A stretch of 64,000 nucleotides of DNA. Source: Pseudomonas sp. ICMP 561. GTDB lineage: Bacteria; Pseudomonadota; Gammaproteobacteria; Pseudomonadales; Pseudomonadaceae. The notes below the pieces were generated by a model. The model ran no database searches. It was given only the letters and a program-made list of their open reading frames with translations, and was not told the origin of the DNA. Below, in pieces: positions 45,815 through 53,495 of this stretch (the stretch's first letter is position 1; every line of letters begins with the position of its first letter). Location of the stretch: assembly GCF_002699985.1 (NCBI RefSeq), contig NZ_LKBT01000069.1, positions 46,964-110,963 of the forward strand, in the 5' to 3' direction. The translations under genes were made by a program, and so were the position numbers.

Positions 45815-46195
45815 TCATAGCCAAGGCCATGACTTGCAGGCTTCATTGAACAGCGCCATAGCGAGTGAAAAAAAAGTCAGGATCAGAATCACCATGGATA
45901 TGCCGCGCCCTGTGTAAATAGAACTCCACGGAACAATGTGTCGGAGCTCTTCACTGGGCAGGTTTTTCAGATAGCTATGACGGACAACAAAAAAAACCAC
46001 ACTGATGAATGGATAGATAAATATCACATTAAAGATCATATCCTTCCCGCCGAGGAGCACCAATAGCAAAGGGGTCACCAGATAGGCGCAACCTACCCAG
46101 AAATCCATCTTTTTCAGAACCCTGCGTGCGTTGTGGCCTGGGCATGGCTTTGCCTTTCTTGGCCTTCTCGGTTTCCCGAGTTTTTCTGTTGTCAT
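45815..46195 (-). CDS. Hypothetical small membrane protein
   Basis: This 126-residue protein has a basic N-terminus (KLGKPRRPRKAK) and three hydrophobic segments (WVGCAYLVTPLLLVLLG, IFNVIFIYPFISVVFFVV and MVILILTFFSLAMALF). The start is ATG at 46195 with AAAGGAG 8 nt upstream; the longer form has no site. The function is unknown. It lies among orphan immunity-like genes and might be a membrane immunity protein. That is a guess from context. Confidence 0.75.
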   Translation of the reverse strand: MTTEKLGKPRRPRKAKPCPGHNARRVLKKMDFWVGCAYLVTPLLLVLLGGKDMIFNVIFIYPFISVVFFVVRHSYLKNLPSEELRHIVPWSSIYTGRGISMVILILTFFSLAMALFNEACKSWPWL

Positions 46196-46319
46196 GTAAA
46201 TACTCCTTTGCCTCCCACTCAGCCTCTGCCCGGGATACGGTGTAGTACAGTATCCCCCGGTCACCTATCGGGAAACCAGAAAGGCCGGGGATGAATTTTC
46301 GTCATCGGCGTGATGACGA

Positions 46320-46466
46320 GTGCCACGTAAAACCGCAAAGCTGACCGACGACCCGGAGCTGGCCAATGCTTTGGGAACCGCCTGCTACATCGGCATGCAA
46401 CTCGCCCGGGGCCTGAGAATCCAGTTACCCAATGGGACGCCACCTGAAAGCTTTCCCCGCAATTAA
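46320..46466 (+). CDS. Possible small ORF upstream of the HD hydrolase gene
   Basis: A GTG-started frame encodes 48 residues (PRKTAKLTDDPELANALG..., ending PPESFPRN) and stops 24 nt before the HD-domain gene. An in-frame stop (46314) lies just before the GTG. No clear ribosome binding site is visible. Codon use looks protein-like. It may be a real small gene, a degraded remnant or chance. I do not recognise it. Confidence 0.3.
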   Translation: MPRKTAKLTDDPELANALGTACYIGMQLARGLRIQLPNGTPPESFPRN

Positions 46467-46490
46467 CCACCTGTTCTGGAGACAGTCCAT

Positions 46491-47045
46491 ATGCCTGGTG
46501 ATGACCTGCAACGCCTTTATAACAAAGCCTGGCTATACGCCTCTCATGCCCACCTTGGGCAGAAAATGACAGGGTCAGAACTGCCCTACACCACCCACGT
46601 AGCCATGGTTGCCAATGAGCTGATTTTTGCCGCCCGGGAGTCCTCGGTCGGCGATCTGGCAATTGCCCTACCTGCTGCGTTGCTGCATGACGTACTGGAG
46701 GACACCCCCACTACGCAGGAAGCGCTGACAGACGCCTTTGGTCCAGAGGTGTCTTCGACTGTCGCGAGCTTGAGTAAAAACCTGATTGTACCGTTCTCCG
46801 AAGAGCGCTACTTTCAGGGTATCGCCAGCCAATCTCGTGAAGCTGCTTCGATAAAACTGTGCGACAGAATCACCAACCTGCAGTCGGCACCCGCCACATG
46901 GGCCAAGGCCAAACGCGCTTCATATCTCGTCGAGTCCGAACAGATTCTGACCGCGCTCGGACATGTGAATGACTACCTCAGGCAGCGGCTCACAGACACC
47001 ATAGCGCGCTATGAACAGCTTTACGTCAGGGAATTCACGGGCTGA
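46491..47045 (+). CDS. HD-domain phosphohydrolase, compact SpoT/Mesh1-like
   Basis: This 184-residue protein resembles single-domain (p)ppGpp hydrolases. The HD motifs are visible in order: His in TTHVAMVANEL, ALLHDVLEDTPTT (with the HD pair and the ED pair) and KLCDRITNL. It lacks the synthetase, TGS and ACT domains of SpoT. It could hydrolyse an alarmone or a related nucleotide, including as an antidote to a toxic small alarmone synthetase. No such toxin gene is adjacent. Confidence 0.82.
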   Translation: MPGDDLQRLYNKAWLYASHAHLGQKMTGSELPYTTHVAMVANELIFAARESSVGDLAIALPAALLHDVLEDTPTTQEALTDAFGPEVSSTVASLSKNLIVPFSEERYFQGIASQSREAASIKLCDRITNLQSAPATWAKAKRASYLVESEQILTALGHVNDYLRQRLTDTIARYEQLYVREFTG

Positions 47046-47105
47046 GATCATCGGGATCAACTCAGGTTTCTCTGACACCACGCTGTCGCGAAGCAAACAC
47101 AGACC

Positions 47106-47245
47106 TGTAGGAGCGCGCTTGCCCGCGATTTGGTCTATCAGTCGATAAATATATCGCCTGTGCTGACGCGATCGCGGGCAAGCGCGCTCCTACACATCCT
47201 GTGTTTGCTGCGCGACAGCGCGGTGTCAGGGACACTGTGCGACCT
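47106..47245. repeat. REP doublet (GCGCGCTTGCCCGCGAT arms) with conserved tail
   Basis: The arms TGTAGGAGCGCGCTTGCCCG and CGGGCAAGCGCGCTCCTACA are exact inverses. The tail begins CCTGTGTTTGCTGCGCGACA, then GCGCGGTGTCAGGGACACTG, nearly the same as that at 25137 although the REP arms are of another subtype. It fills the gap between two converging genes. Confidence 0.85.
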
Positions 47246-47326
47246 CCTACAGAAAAGCATTTAAATCCAGTTAGTTATTTTTTTTATGAGAGCGGCATGG
47301 GATTCAAAGCGTTCTTTCCAGGCCGT

Positions 47327-47800
47327 TTACTGACTGAGCTCTTCCTTAAGACCCTCAGCCCATTCATTCAAGGACTGATACGCAACACTCCGGTCGTCCC
47401 AATCGTGCCAATAATGGATGAGCTCTCCAGTACCTGAAGGCGACGCATCCACAACGACATAGTCCCCCGAGTCATTGGTCAGGAAAGGTACCCAATACCG
47501 CTCCCATGGCTCACAGAACTCTTCCTCCGGGTCGAGAAAAAACTTCAGTGCATCCATTATTTCACTGGCGGCGAGCAAGCGGCGGTTGTCACTTTCGCGC
47601 AACTCCGCATTCCACTCCTGGCCGTCATGCCAAAGCAGCAACTGACGTAGGCCCAATGGCAAAGGCGCACCCAGCAATTGTTCTATCTGCTGGATTGAAG
47701 TCTCGCTTGCTGGAGGCCGAAGTGTCGCGAGGCTATCGGGGGGCAGCAGTTGCTCGATAGTGGTGAGGCATTCGGTAAAGGCTTGAGGTGTAGTCAGCAT
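47327..47800 (-). CDS. SMI1/KNR4 (SUKH) family protein
   Basis: This 157-residue soluble protein has the SUKH fold marks: ASETSIQQIEQLLGAPLPLGLRQLLLWHDGQ near residue 30-60, then LLAASEIMDALKF, RYWVPFLTNDSGDYVVVD and ASPSGTGELIHYWHD. In bacteria many SUKH proteins are immunity proteins against polymorphic nuclease toxins, but some have cell-wall or unknown roles. No toxin gene is beside it. AAGGAAAAG lies before the ATG. Confidence 0.88.
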   Translation of the reverse strand: MLTTPQAFTECLTTIEQLLPPDSLATLRPPASETSIQQIEQLLGAPLPLGLRQLLLWHDGQEWNAELRESDNRRLLAASEIMDALKFFLDPEEEFCEPWERYWVPFLTNDSGDYVVVDASPSGTGELIHYWHDWDDRSVAYQSLNEWAEGLKEELSQ

Positions 47801-47867
47801 GACTCTTTTCCTTTCGATTAACGATGAAGGTGCGAACAGAAGAGTGTGGAATTGACGTGATGAGCCA

Positions 47868-48578
47868 TCAGCGGCCTGAGGGCTTGCTCAGCGAAATCAG
47901 CCAATTCAGCAGCCTGCTGGTCCACCAACGGCGGCGAGCCTCCCGAATTTGATCGATGTTTTCAAAGGTCAACTCCGAAGCACGCTTCTCCTTGGCTTTA
48001 ATAGCCTTCAACATACGAATCGAGTTTCGGCTGACGTAGATTAGATAGAAGACACTCAGTGTTAGCACGTAAATTCCAACTACCCCATCGCTGACATGCC
48101 ACGCCATCTTCATCGCAAGTGCAGATACAGCCACTATAGACGCCAGAATGTTCCCTGCGAACTGGCTGTACTGCCCTCCTGCCACCAGGACTCTATTATC
48201 TCTGACCTCGTAACCGGCCCTGCGGTTTGGAGAACGGGTAAAATAGAAAAAACCGACTTCGACTGCGAAAAGCAAGACCGGCACCATGGCCAAAGAGATA
48301 GAATCGACGAAAGACTGTTCATAGTCGCTCCGACCCACCATATAAAAACCGCCTGAAATCATGAGGGTAAACGAAGCAAGAGACCACTTCTGAAAATGCG
48401 AGAGAAACGCAACATAACTCTCATTTATATAAATCAGATACAGGGTACGTAACAGCAGCACCAGCAAAGCAATGCCCACAACCCAGAAATACTCGGAGCT
48501 GAAAAAAAATATCGAACTGAACAGCGCTGTCAGGGCCCATATACTAGAAAGACCCTTCTTCATTTCTTCTGGATCCAT
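47868..48578 (-). CDS. Hypothetical membrane protein (tandem paralogue 2)
   Basis: This 236-residue protein has six or so hydrophobic segments and a basic C-terminal tail (KAKEKRASELTFENIDQIREARRRWW). It is a clear paralogue of the next gene: the tails, GRSDYEQSF.DSISLA and FYFTR.P segments are nearly the same. The start is ATG at 48578, with GGAGAAAG upstream at the same place as in its paralogue; a GTG 15 nt earlier is possible. The function is unknown. Confidence 0.82.
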   Translation of the reverse strand: MDPEEMKKGLSSIWALTALFSSIFFFSSEYFWVVGIALLVLLLRTLYLIYINESYVAFLSHFQKWSLASFTLMISGGFYMVGRSDYEQSFVDSISLAMVPVLLFAVEVGFFYFTRSPNRRAGYEVRDNRVLVAGGQYSQFAGNILASIVAVSALAMKMAWHVSDGVVGIYVLTLSVFYLIYVSRNSIRMLKAIKAKEKRASELTFENIDQIREARRRWWTSRLLNWLISLSKPSGR

Positions 48579-48632
48579 GACAACTTTCTCCACCGTTCTC
48601 AGATTAACGGTATTGAAACATCTAATTCAGGC

Positions 48633-49349
48633 TCAACGTCGTGAGGCCTTGCTCAGAGAAATCAGCCAATTCAGCAGCCTGCTCATCCACCAGCGACGGC
48701 GAGCCTCCCTGATTTCATCGATGTTTTCAAAGGTCAATTCCGAGGCGCGCTTCTCCTTGACCCTGATAGTTTTCAATACCCGAAACCAGTGTCGGCGGAT
48801 ATAGATTAAATAAAGGGTCAACAGTGTTAGCACGTAAACCACAAATGCCATCTCGCTGAGCTGCCACGCCATCATCATTGCAATACCCGACACCAGCACT
48901 ATCGATGCCAGAAGGTTCCCCGCAAAGTGGCTGAACGGTTGGTCTATCACCACCACTCTATTACCCCTGACCTCGTAACCGGCTTTGCCCTTTGGAGGGC
49001 GGGTAAAGTAGAAAAACAATACCTCAACCGTAAAAAGCAGCACAGGCACCAGCGCTAAAGAGATAGAGTCAATGAAGGATTGTTCATAATCGCTCCGTGC
49101 CACCAGATACAAACAACCTGAAATCATGATGGAAAACGACACAACAAAGCCCACGTGATAATGGGTGAACACAGCGACAAAACTCTCACTTATATGTATC
49201 AAGTAGATGGTACGTGCCAGCAGCACCAACAAAACCCCACCCAAAACCCAGAAATACCCGGTACCTGCAAACATGAATGCGCTGAACATTGCTGTCAGGC
49301 CGAAGACACCATAAAGGCTCTTCCTGAGGTTTTCCGGGCCCATGTCCAT
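48633..49349 (-). CDS. Hypothetical membrane protein (tandem paralogue 1)
   Basis: This 238-residue membrane protein shares length, topology and most residues with the gene 54 nt downstream, so the pair arose by tandem duplication. The conserved soluble parts are the SDYEQSF loop, the KAGYEVRGNRVV region and the RRRWWMSRLLNWLISLSK tail. The start is ATG at 49349 with GGAGGAAG 5 nt upstream, which is stronger than that of the Met seven codons earlier. A membrane immunity role is possible but unproven. Confidence 0.82.
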   Translation of the reverse strand: MDMGPENLRKSLYGVFGLTAMFSAFMFAGTGYFWVLGGVLLVLLARTIYLIHISESFVAVFTHYHVGFVVSFSIMISGCLYLVARSDYEQSFIDSISLALVPVLLFTVEVLFFYFTRPPKGKAGYEVRGNRVVVIDQPFSHFAGNLLASIVLVSGIAMMMAWQLSEMAFVVYVLTLLTLYLIYIRRHWFRVLKTIRVKEKRASELTFENIDEIREARRRWWMSRLLNWLISLSKASRR

Positions 49350-49472
49350 CAACACTTCCTCCGTTGTCATCAGGCGACGATCTTAAAACAATCTGATTCA
49401 GGCCCGGGTATGCACGCTCAACCTGAAAATGGAAGCAGTGGCCATTGCCACCGCTTCCGATACCGATACCGA

Positions 49473-50375
49473 TCAAGCCAGAACGGGCTCTACCTGGTCG
49501 CGGTTTCCGGTTTCAGCGCCAAGCAGCACGTGCAGCGTATTGAGGAACAAGTCATGACTCAGAATGCCGGTGCATATCGTCGACAGCACGACTTTTCCAT
49601 TCTCGTCTTTGATAACGACTTTCTCGGTCCAATTGCTCAGGTCAATCGTGCGCAAGGTTGACATGGGTACCTTGCTTCCCTGTACTTCAAGAAAATCTCT
49701 GGTGACGGTGATCGGCGAGGTCTTGATGTTCAGGAAGTTGCCAGACACACGCTTGCTCCAGACTTGCCCGGAGCTTATGTAGTTGAAGGTCACCGCACGC
49801 CCCGACTCGAGCGTGTCCATCACTTCAGGAAAACGAGCCCGTACGTGCAACTCACGCACCAACTGTTCAAAGTCATGAAAGCCTTTCAAGGTTTCAATGA
49901 CCCGATGAAAAGGCTCGCTTGCATTACGACGGTAGGCGACGTTGGTGATCATGCCGGTCATCACGGTCTGGCCGGAACCAAAGAGGTAGAGGTCCTCGAT
50001 ATCGGCAAACGCAGTGTACTCCCGCTCGCCCTTGATCAAACGAGCGATGCCGTGCTCAAACACTTCGTAAACCGGCTCACGCAGTTTTTTATGCCATACG
50101 TAAATGGCAAACGTGCAAAGCCCGAAAATAGCCAACCCAGCGCTCGTTAAATTGATCAACATCTGCGGGCTTGAAAAGTTGAGTGTCATGCCACGGCTGA
50201 CGGTGGTTACCGGACCATTGTTGCCAGGCGGCAGGATCGTGCCCAGATACAACACGAATGCAGCCAATCCCAGCAATACGACACCGAAAACCAGGCTAAA
50301 TACCAAAAACCCTTTGCCATGGCGAAAGGTAGCGATCAATTCGCCAGTTTCTGGAGACTGAGAGGATTGCTGCAT
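49473..50375 (-). CDS. Hypothetical membrane-anchored protein
   Basis: This 300-residue protein has two hydrophobic segments near the N-terminus (residues ~22-45 and ~75-98). A long soluble part then has a PH-like strand pattern (VYEVFEHGIARLIKGEREYTAFADIEDLYLFG ... VQGSKVPMSTLRTIDLSNW). It may bind a lipid or partner at the membrane. The start is ATG at 50375 with GGGAAG upstream. The function is unknown. It is on the same strand as the two membrane paralogues, 123 nt upstream of them. Confidence 0.8.
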   Translation of the reverse strand: MQQSSQSPETGELIATFRHGKGFLVFSLVFGVVLLGLAAFVLYLGTILPPGNNGPVTTVSRGMTLNFSSPQMLINLTSAGLAIFGLCTFAIYVWHKKLREPVYEVFEHGIARLIKGEREYTAFADIEDLYLFGSGQTVMTGMITNVAYRRNASEPFHRVIETLKGFHDFEQLVRELHVRARFPEVMDTLESGRAVTFNYISSGQVWSKRVSGNFLNIKTSPITVTRDFLEVQGSKVPMSTLRTIDLSNWTEKVVIKDENGKVVLSTICTGILSHDLFLNTLHVLLGAETGNRDQVEPVLA

Positions 50376-50751
50376 AATTCTGCTTCCCTGTATGGAGTTT
50401 GAAGAGCAAAGCTGCCCAGGCAACCTGCCACATACGTGGCGCTCATGAGAGTTTCAAATGGACCTGAACATTGCCTGAGCAATATCTGTCGGCGGTTGGA
50501 ACATGGCTAAACGATATCGTTCACCAACCGGTGTTGATTTTTTAATTCAGAAGGGTTTTCGTGGACCATGGTTTCTCGTACTTTCGAGTCAAAACCGCTC
50601 TCGCCGCCGGAGGCACTGGCTTGAGCGCCTGAGCAAGTGGTTTAATCCCTTACTAGCCAGCCCCGCCAAAGCTATCCAACCTTGGCGCGAGTTACGGATA
50701 TTGAGCTAACTGCCAGTGAGACCCTGTTTAAGAAAGATAAGGAGAATAAGC
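50376..50751. other. Intergenic region, no convincing gene
   Basis: This divergent gap carries the promoters of the membrane protein on one side and the small-gene array on the other. A 68-codon frame at 50503-50709 is present but lacks a ribosome binding site and looks random. The last bases are AAGGAG (50739-50744), the site for the next gene. Confidence 0.5.
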
Positions 50752-51192
50752 ATTAACGACCTGAAAGAAAGATATCTGAGCTTCTATGAAGCCGACACCT
50801 CCTCTGCCGAGGATATAAGAGGGGTAGAAAATTCCCTGAGCGTGCGTTTGCCTGACGACTTTAAAGAAATCGCAACCTTTTATACAGGTGGTTTTTTGGG
50901 GGGTATCAGTCATCACGCGATGTTTAGCGCGACTAATCCATTGAACATTGTCAGCGAGACGTTGCGCCTCAGGAAGTCGATAAATCTGGGCACGGAGTAC
51001 ATAGTATTGGCCGAACCGGCTGAAAGCCTCATCGTCATGAATGTCTCCAAATCTCCAGTGGTGATATGGTGCGATGCCAATGACGCTGAGCATTTGGGCA
51101 CAGGCGAACTTTCAACACCTCCCGACTGCTGGGAAAACTACGCCAGCTTTTTTTCCTATCTACTGGACCGAGAAGCGTCCGAAGATTATTAA
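50752..51192 (+). CDS. SUKH/SMI1-KNR4-like small protein, probable ATT start
   Basis: This protein is ~146 residues long, with a SUKH-like pattern: SAEDIRGVENSLSVRLPDDFKEIATFYTGG near residue 20-50, then EYIVLAEPAES, and DCWENYASFFSYLLDRE at the end. The best ribosome binding site, AAGGAG, stands 7 nt before an in-frame ATT at 50752. An upstream GTG at 50716 has no site, so an ATT start is likely. If GTG is used the protein has 158 residues. It opens an array of small, AT-richer genes on the plus strand and resembles immunity proteins. Confidence 0.78.
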   Translation: MNDLKERYLSFYEADTSSAEDIRGVENSLSVRLPDDFKEIATFYTGGFLGGISHHAMFSATNPLNIVSETLRLRKSINLGTEYIVLAEPAESLIVMNVSKSPVVIWCDANDAEHLGTGELSTPPDCWENYASFFSYLLDREASEDY

Positions 51193-51221
51193 TCTCCAGA
51201 CAGGATCAACCGGGAGACAAA

Positions 51222-51581
51222 ATGTCTATTTTAGCTATCGTTATTGACGAACCTGCTGTCAGGCCCGCCACGCTCATCAAACTTCATAAATTCTTGATGC
51301 TACCATTACAGAAGGTTAAAAGCCTTTGCGGTGGTGGTCATCCTATTCTGGAAATTGAGCTCTTTGACAGTGACCTCCAAGAGACTTCAACATTCGTCCG
51401 CGGTGTATTGAAAATAATTTCCGAAGAGAAAATCTCGGTAAAATTCTATGAGATCCCTTACGGGGAAAGGTATGCAGACAACAGAAATCTGGAAAAACGC
51501 GAGGTGACGGCAGACCTGGTCAATAGTATTCTAGACGCCGCAGATGAAGAATTTGAGCGACAGCAAAACAGCCAATCCTGA
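51222..51581 (+). CDS. Hypothetical small protein in immunity-like array
   Basis: This 119-residue soluble acidic protein is not recognised. It has SILAIVIDEPAV at the start, a CGGGH loop and a charged C-terminus (ILDAADEEFERQQNSQ). GGGAGA lies before the ATG. It is 29 nt from the SUKH-like gene and 15 nt from the next, so the three are probably one transcript. The composition is more AT-rich than metabolic genes of the window. Confidence 0.75.
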   Translation: MSILAIVIDEPAVRPATLIKLHKFLMLPLQKVKSLCGGGHPILEIELFDSDLQETSTFVRGVLKIISEEKISVKFYEIPYGERYADNRNLEKREVTADLVNSILDAADEEFERQQNSQS

Positions 51582-51596
51582 CCTGAGGATAAGACA

Positions 51597-51923
51597 ATGA
51601 TAGACTTCACACTGTTTAGCGTGCCCCTTTTATACAGCAGAAACAAGAACCTGCAATACAAAGAAAATACAATCCAGATGTCGACTGCCCTTTTAAAGTT
51701 TCTGCATGATGAGGGGGTAATAAGCACGCCTCCCTTTACAGAAAATGGCGATCTTAAAATGGATTTTTTAGTTCGTAAATCCGACGTCACTGAAGAAGGC
51801 GTCGAGCTCTTTAAAAGCGTCATCCCTAAATGGTGGCAAAAAATAGACCGTGGACTTGATCGCTCAGATGTTAGTTATCTCAAGCGAGAGCTGGATAAAC
51901 TAAGAGCCTCAGAGAGCCGCTAA
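51597..51923 (+). CDS. Hypothetical small protein in immunity-like array
   Basis: This 108-residue soluble protein is not recognised. It begins IDFTLFSVPLLYSRNKN and ends in a basic/acidic helix (SYLKRELDKLRASESR). VRKSDVTEEGVELFKSVIPKWWQKIDRG resembles small proteins found beside Imm genes, but I cannot name a family. Codons are AT-rich. It is 15 nt after the previous gene. Confidence 0.75.
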   Translation: MIDFTLFSVPLLYSRNKNLQYKENTIQMSTALLKFLHDEGVISTPPFTENGDLKMDFLVRKSDVTEEGVELFKSVIPKWWQKIDRGLDRSDVSYLKRELDKLRASESR

Positions 51924-51981
51924 AAACTCTTTATGGATTTTCAAATCTGATTGAATACAGCCTTAATTGAGGTGTACCCAT

Positions 51982-52425
51982 ATGCCAAAAGAGTTTTCCA
52001 TTTTTACAGACACCGCAACCCTTTCAATATTTGATCTTGGCGCTATCAAGCACAGAGTCTCAGATGCTCCTGACTGGTGGAGCATTGTGGAGGATGAGGT
52101 TCTTGAGATCAACAAAGGTAATATCGCCTTTCTTGGTTTAGGCGATGACGGTAGCTACACGATCAAAGTGCTGGACAGCATTGAAAATGCAGCAGGCACA
52201 TTGAACCTGCACTTCCCGTCGGGCAAAGTTTTTATAGGGTCTGGAGAAGACACGTCTGGAGGAAATCTTGAACCTGATGGTTCTGACGTTATCCAAGGAG
52301 AAACGTTAGACTTCGCGCCAGGCCACTACAGCATGGGCTTCGCCAGGGCGGGCAATACCATAGAACTCTGTTTCACCCTGACATCAGAAAAACACAATAC
52401 AATAAAAGAGCCTGTGCGGATATAA
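51982..52425 (+). CDS. Hypothetical small protein (beta-rich)
   Basis: This 147-residue protein has a mostly beta pattern: FSIFTDTATLSIFDLGAIKHRV, then WWSIVEDEVLEINKGNIAFLGLGDDGSYTIKV, and PGHYSMGFARAGNTIELCF at the end. The start is ATG at 51982; a longer form from 51967 has no better site (GAGGTG lies 8 nt before 51982). I recall similar orphan proteins (DUF6386-like) in Pseudomonas, without a known role. It could be an immunity protein. Confidence 0.75.
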   Translation: MPKEFSIFTDTATLSIFDLGAIKHRVSDAPDWWSIVEDEVLEINKGNIAFLGLGDDGSYTIKVLDSIENAAGTLNLHFPSGKVFIGSGEDTSGGNLEPDGSDVIQGETLDFAPGHYSMGFARAGNTIELCFTLTSEKHNTIKEPVRI

Positions 52426-52513
52426 ACTGTGAAAGCGCAAAACCTGATACAAAGTGTTACCGATCACTTAACCTGACAACCCATATATCCAGAAATGCAC
52501 CAAAGGAGCACTT

Positions 52514-52864
52514 ATGTCTTCAGACCAGGATTTTGTTGAAGCGATCTATGACGAGCTGTTCAAAGACAACTTCAACCAATACCAAATGGCTTTGAACCGC
52601 GCGCCGGATAACGGCATGGACATCTATGCAAGGGCGAGAAATGCTCTGGCTTCACTGGATGACGCTCAAAGGTCTGACGTCATAAACTTTTTTAAAGTCG
52701 TGATATCCGATAGTGCCTGCGTCATTTTAGGAACATTGGACGGCGTACACTTCCCCGACAACCTGGAGGGAGATTTTCTACTTTCTTGCGATGGCAAAGA
52801 AATCCAGGGTGATCTGATGGATGCTTTCATTGGAAAAGCACAAGACGATGGCGTTTATGAATAA
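52514..52864 (+). CDS. Hypothetical small acidic protein
   Basis: This 116-residue acidic, mostly helical protein starts SSDQDFVEAIYDELFKDNF and ends DLMDAFIGKAQDDGVYE. The middle has a single Cys in SDSACVILGTLDGVHFPD. AAAGGAG lies 6 nt before the ATG, so it is well translated. Size, charge and context resemble small immunity proteins. No family is assigned. Confidence 0.75.
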   Translation: MSSDQDFVEAIYDELFKDNFNQYQMALNRAPDNGMDIYARARNALASLDDAQRSDVINFFKVVISDSACVILGTLDGVHFPDNLEGDFLLSCDGKEIQGDLMDAFIGKAQDDGVYE

Positions 52865-52950
52865 CATCCCGGTCCAGTGACTCGCCAGAAACACTGAATG
52901 CGATCCCGAGAACTCGTCACTCGGGCTTTCAGTCTGGCGATCCCTCTGCG

Positions 52951-53331
52951 ATGATAAATCGAACTACAATCTGGAAGTGGGTAAGCATAATGGTCACTTT
53001 TGTTTTTTTCGCAGTCGCTCTGGCTGGTTTGGCTTATCTGGCTGTCGTGATGTTCCGGGTCGTCAACGCGGATACCAAAGGCGGCATTTCAAGTGTACTC
53101 ACCGCGGGTACGTTATTTAAAATGTCGCTTTCATTCATGGTCTTGTGTCTGGCGTCGGGCGCTATTTATTTGGGCGGAAGCGCCAGCGGCATCAGTGGGG
53201 GCGGAGGCAACGCGGACAATCGATCAATGCTTGATGCAGCCTCACAGATCAGTGAATTTTGTTTGTATGCAAGTCTGGCACTCGCTGTCATCGCACTGAT
53301 CAGGTATGCCCTTAAGAAGAATGTTCTATAG
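52951..53331 (+). CDS. Hypothetical membrane protein
   Basis: This 126-residue protein has three hydrophobic segments (WVSIMVTFVFFAVALAGLAYLAVVMF, FKMSLSFMVLCLASGAIYLGG and FCLYASLALAVIALIRYAL) and a Gly-rich periplasmic or cytoplasmic loop (ASGISGGGGNADN). The ribosome binding site is weak. The last gene of the plus-strand small-gene array, it may be co-transcribed. The function is unknown. Confidence 0.7.
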   Translation: MINRTTIWKWVSIMVTFVFFAVALAGLAYLAVVMFRVVNADTKGGISSVLTAGTLFKMSLSFMVLCLASGAIYLGGSASGISGGGGNADNRSMLDAASQISEFCLYASLALAVIALIRYALKKNVL

Positions 53332-53495
53332 GTACGTAGGTCCATGGGGTCGCCGCAAGCAACTCAATACCTGCGTCTCCCGTCACTCCTGTTAAATATA
53401 AATCGATTGCAAGCGCTTCAGCATTCGAACTGGGTAGATGCACCTGTACCCGCCCCCCCGATACTAAAAGACCGACAAAAAATGAGGGAGTCACC

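Noticed and set aside
47201..47437. ORF starting in the REP tail (FAARQRGVRDT)
   Set aside because: Similar starts arise from the repeat tail at 22370 and 54970. The frame then runs antisense through the SUKH gene.
50503..50709. 68-codon ORF on the plus strand before the SUKH-like gene
   Set aside because: There is no ribosome binding site, the residues are Arg/Ser/Trp-rich as in non-coding frames, and it lies in a promoter gap.
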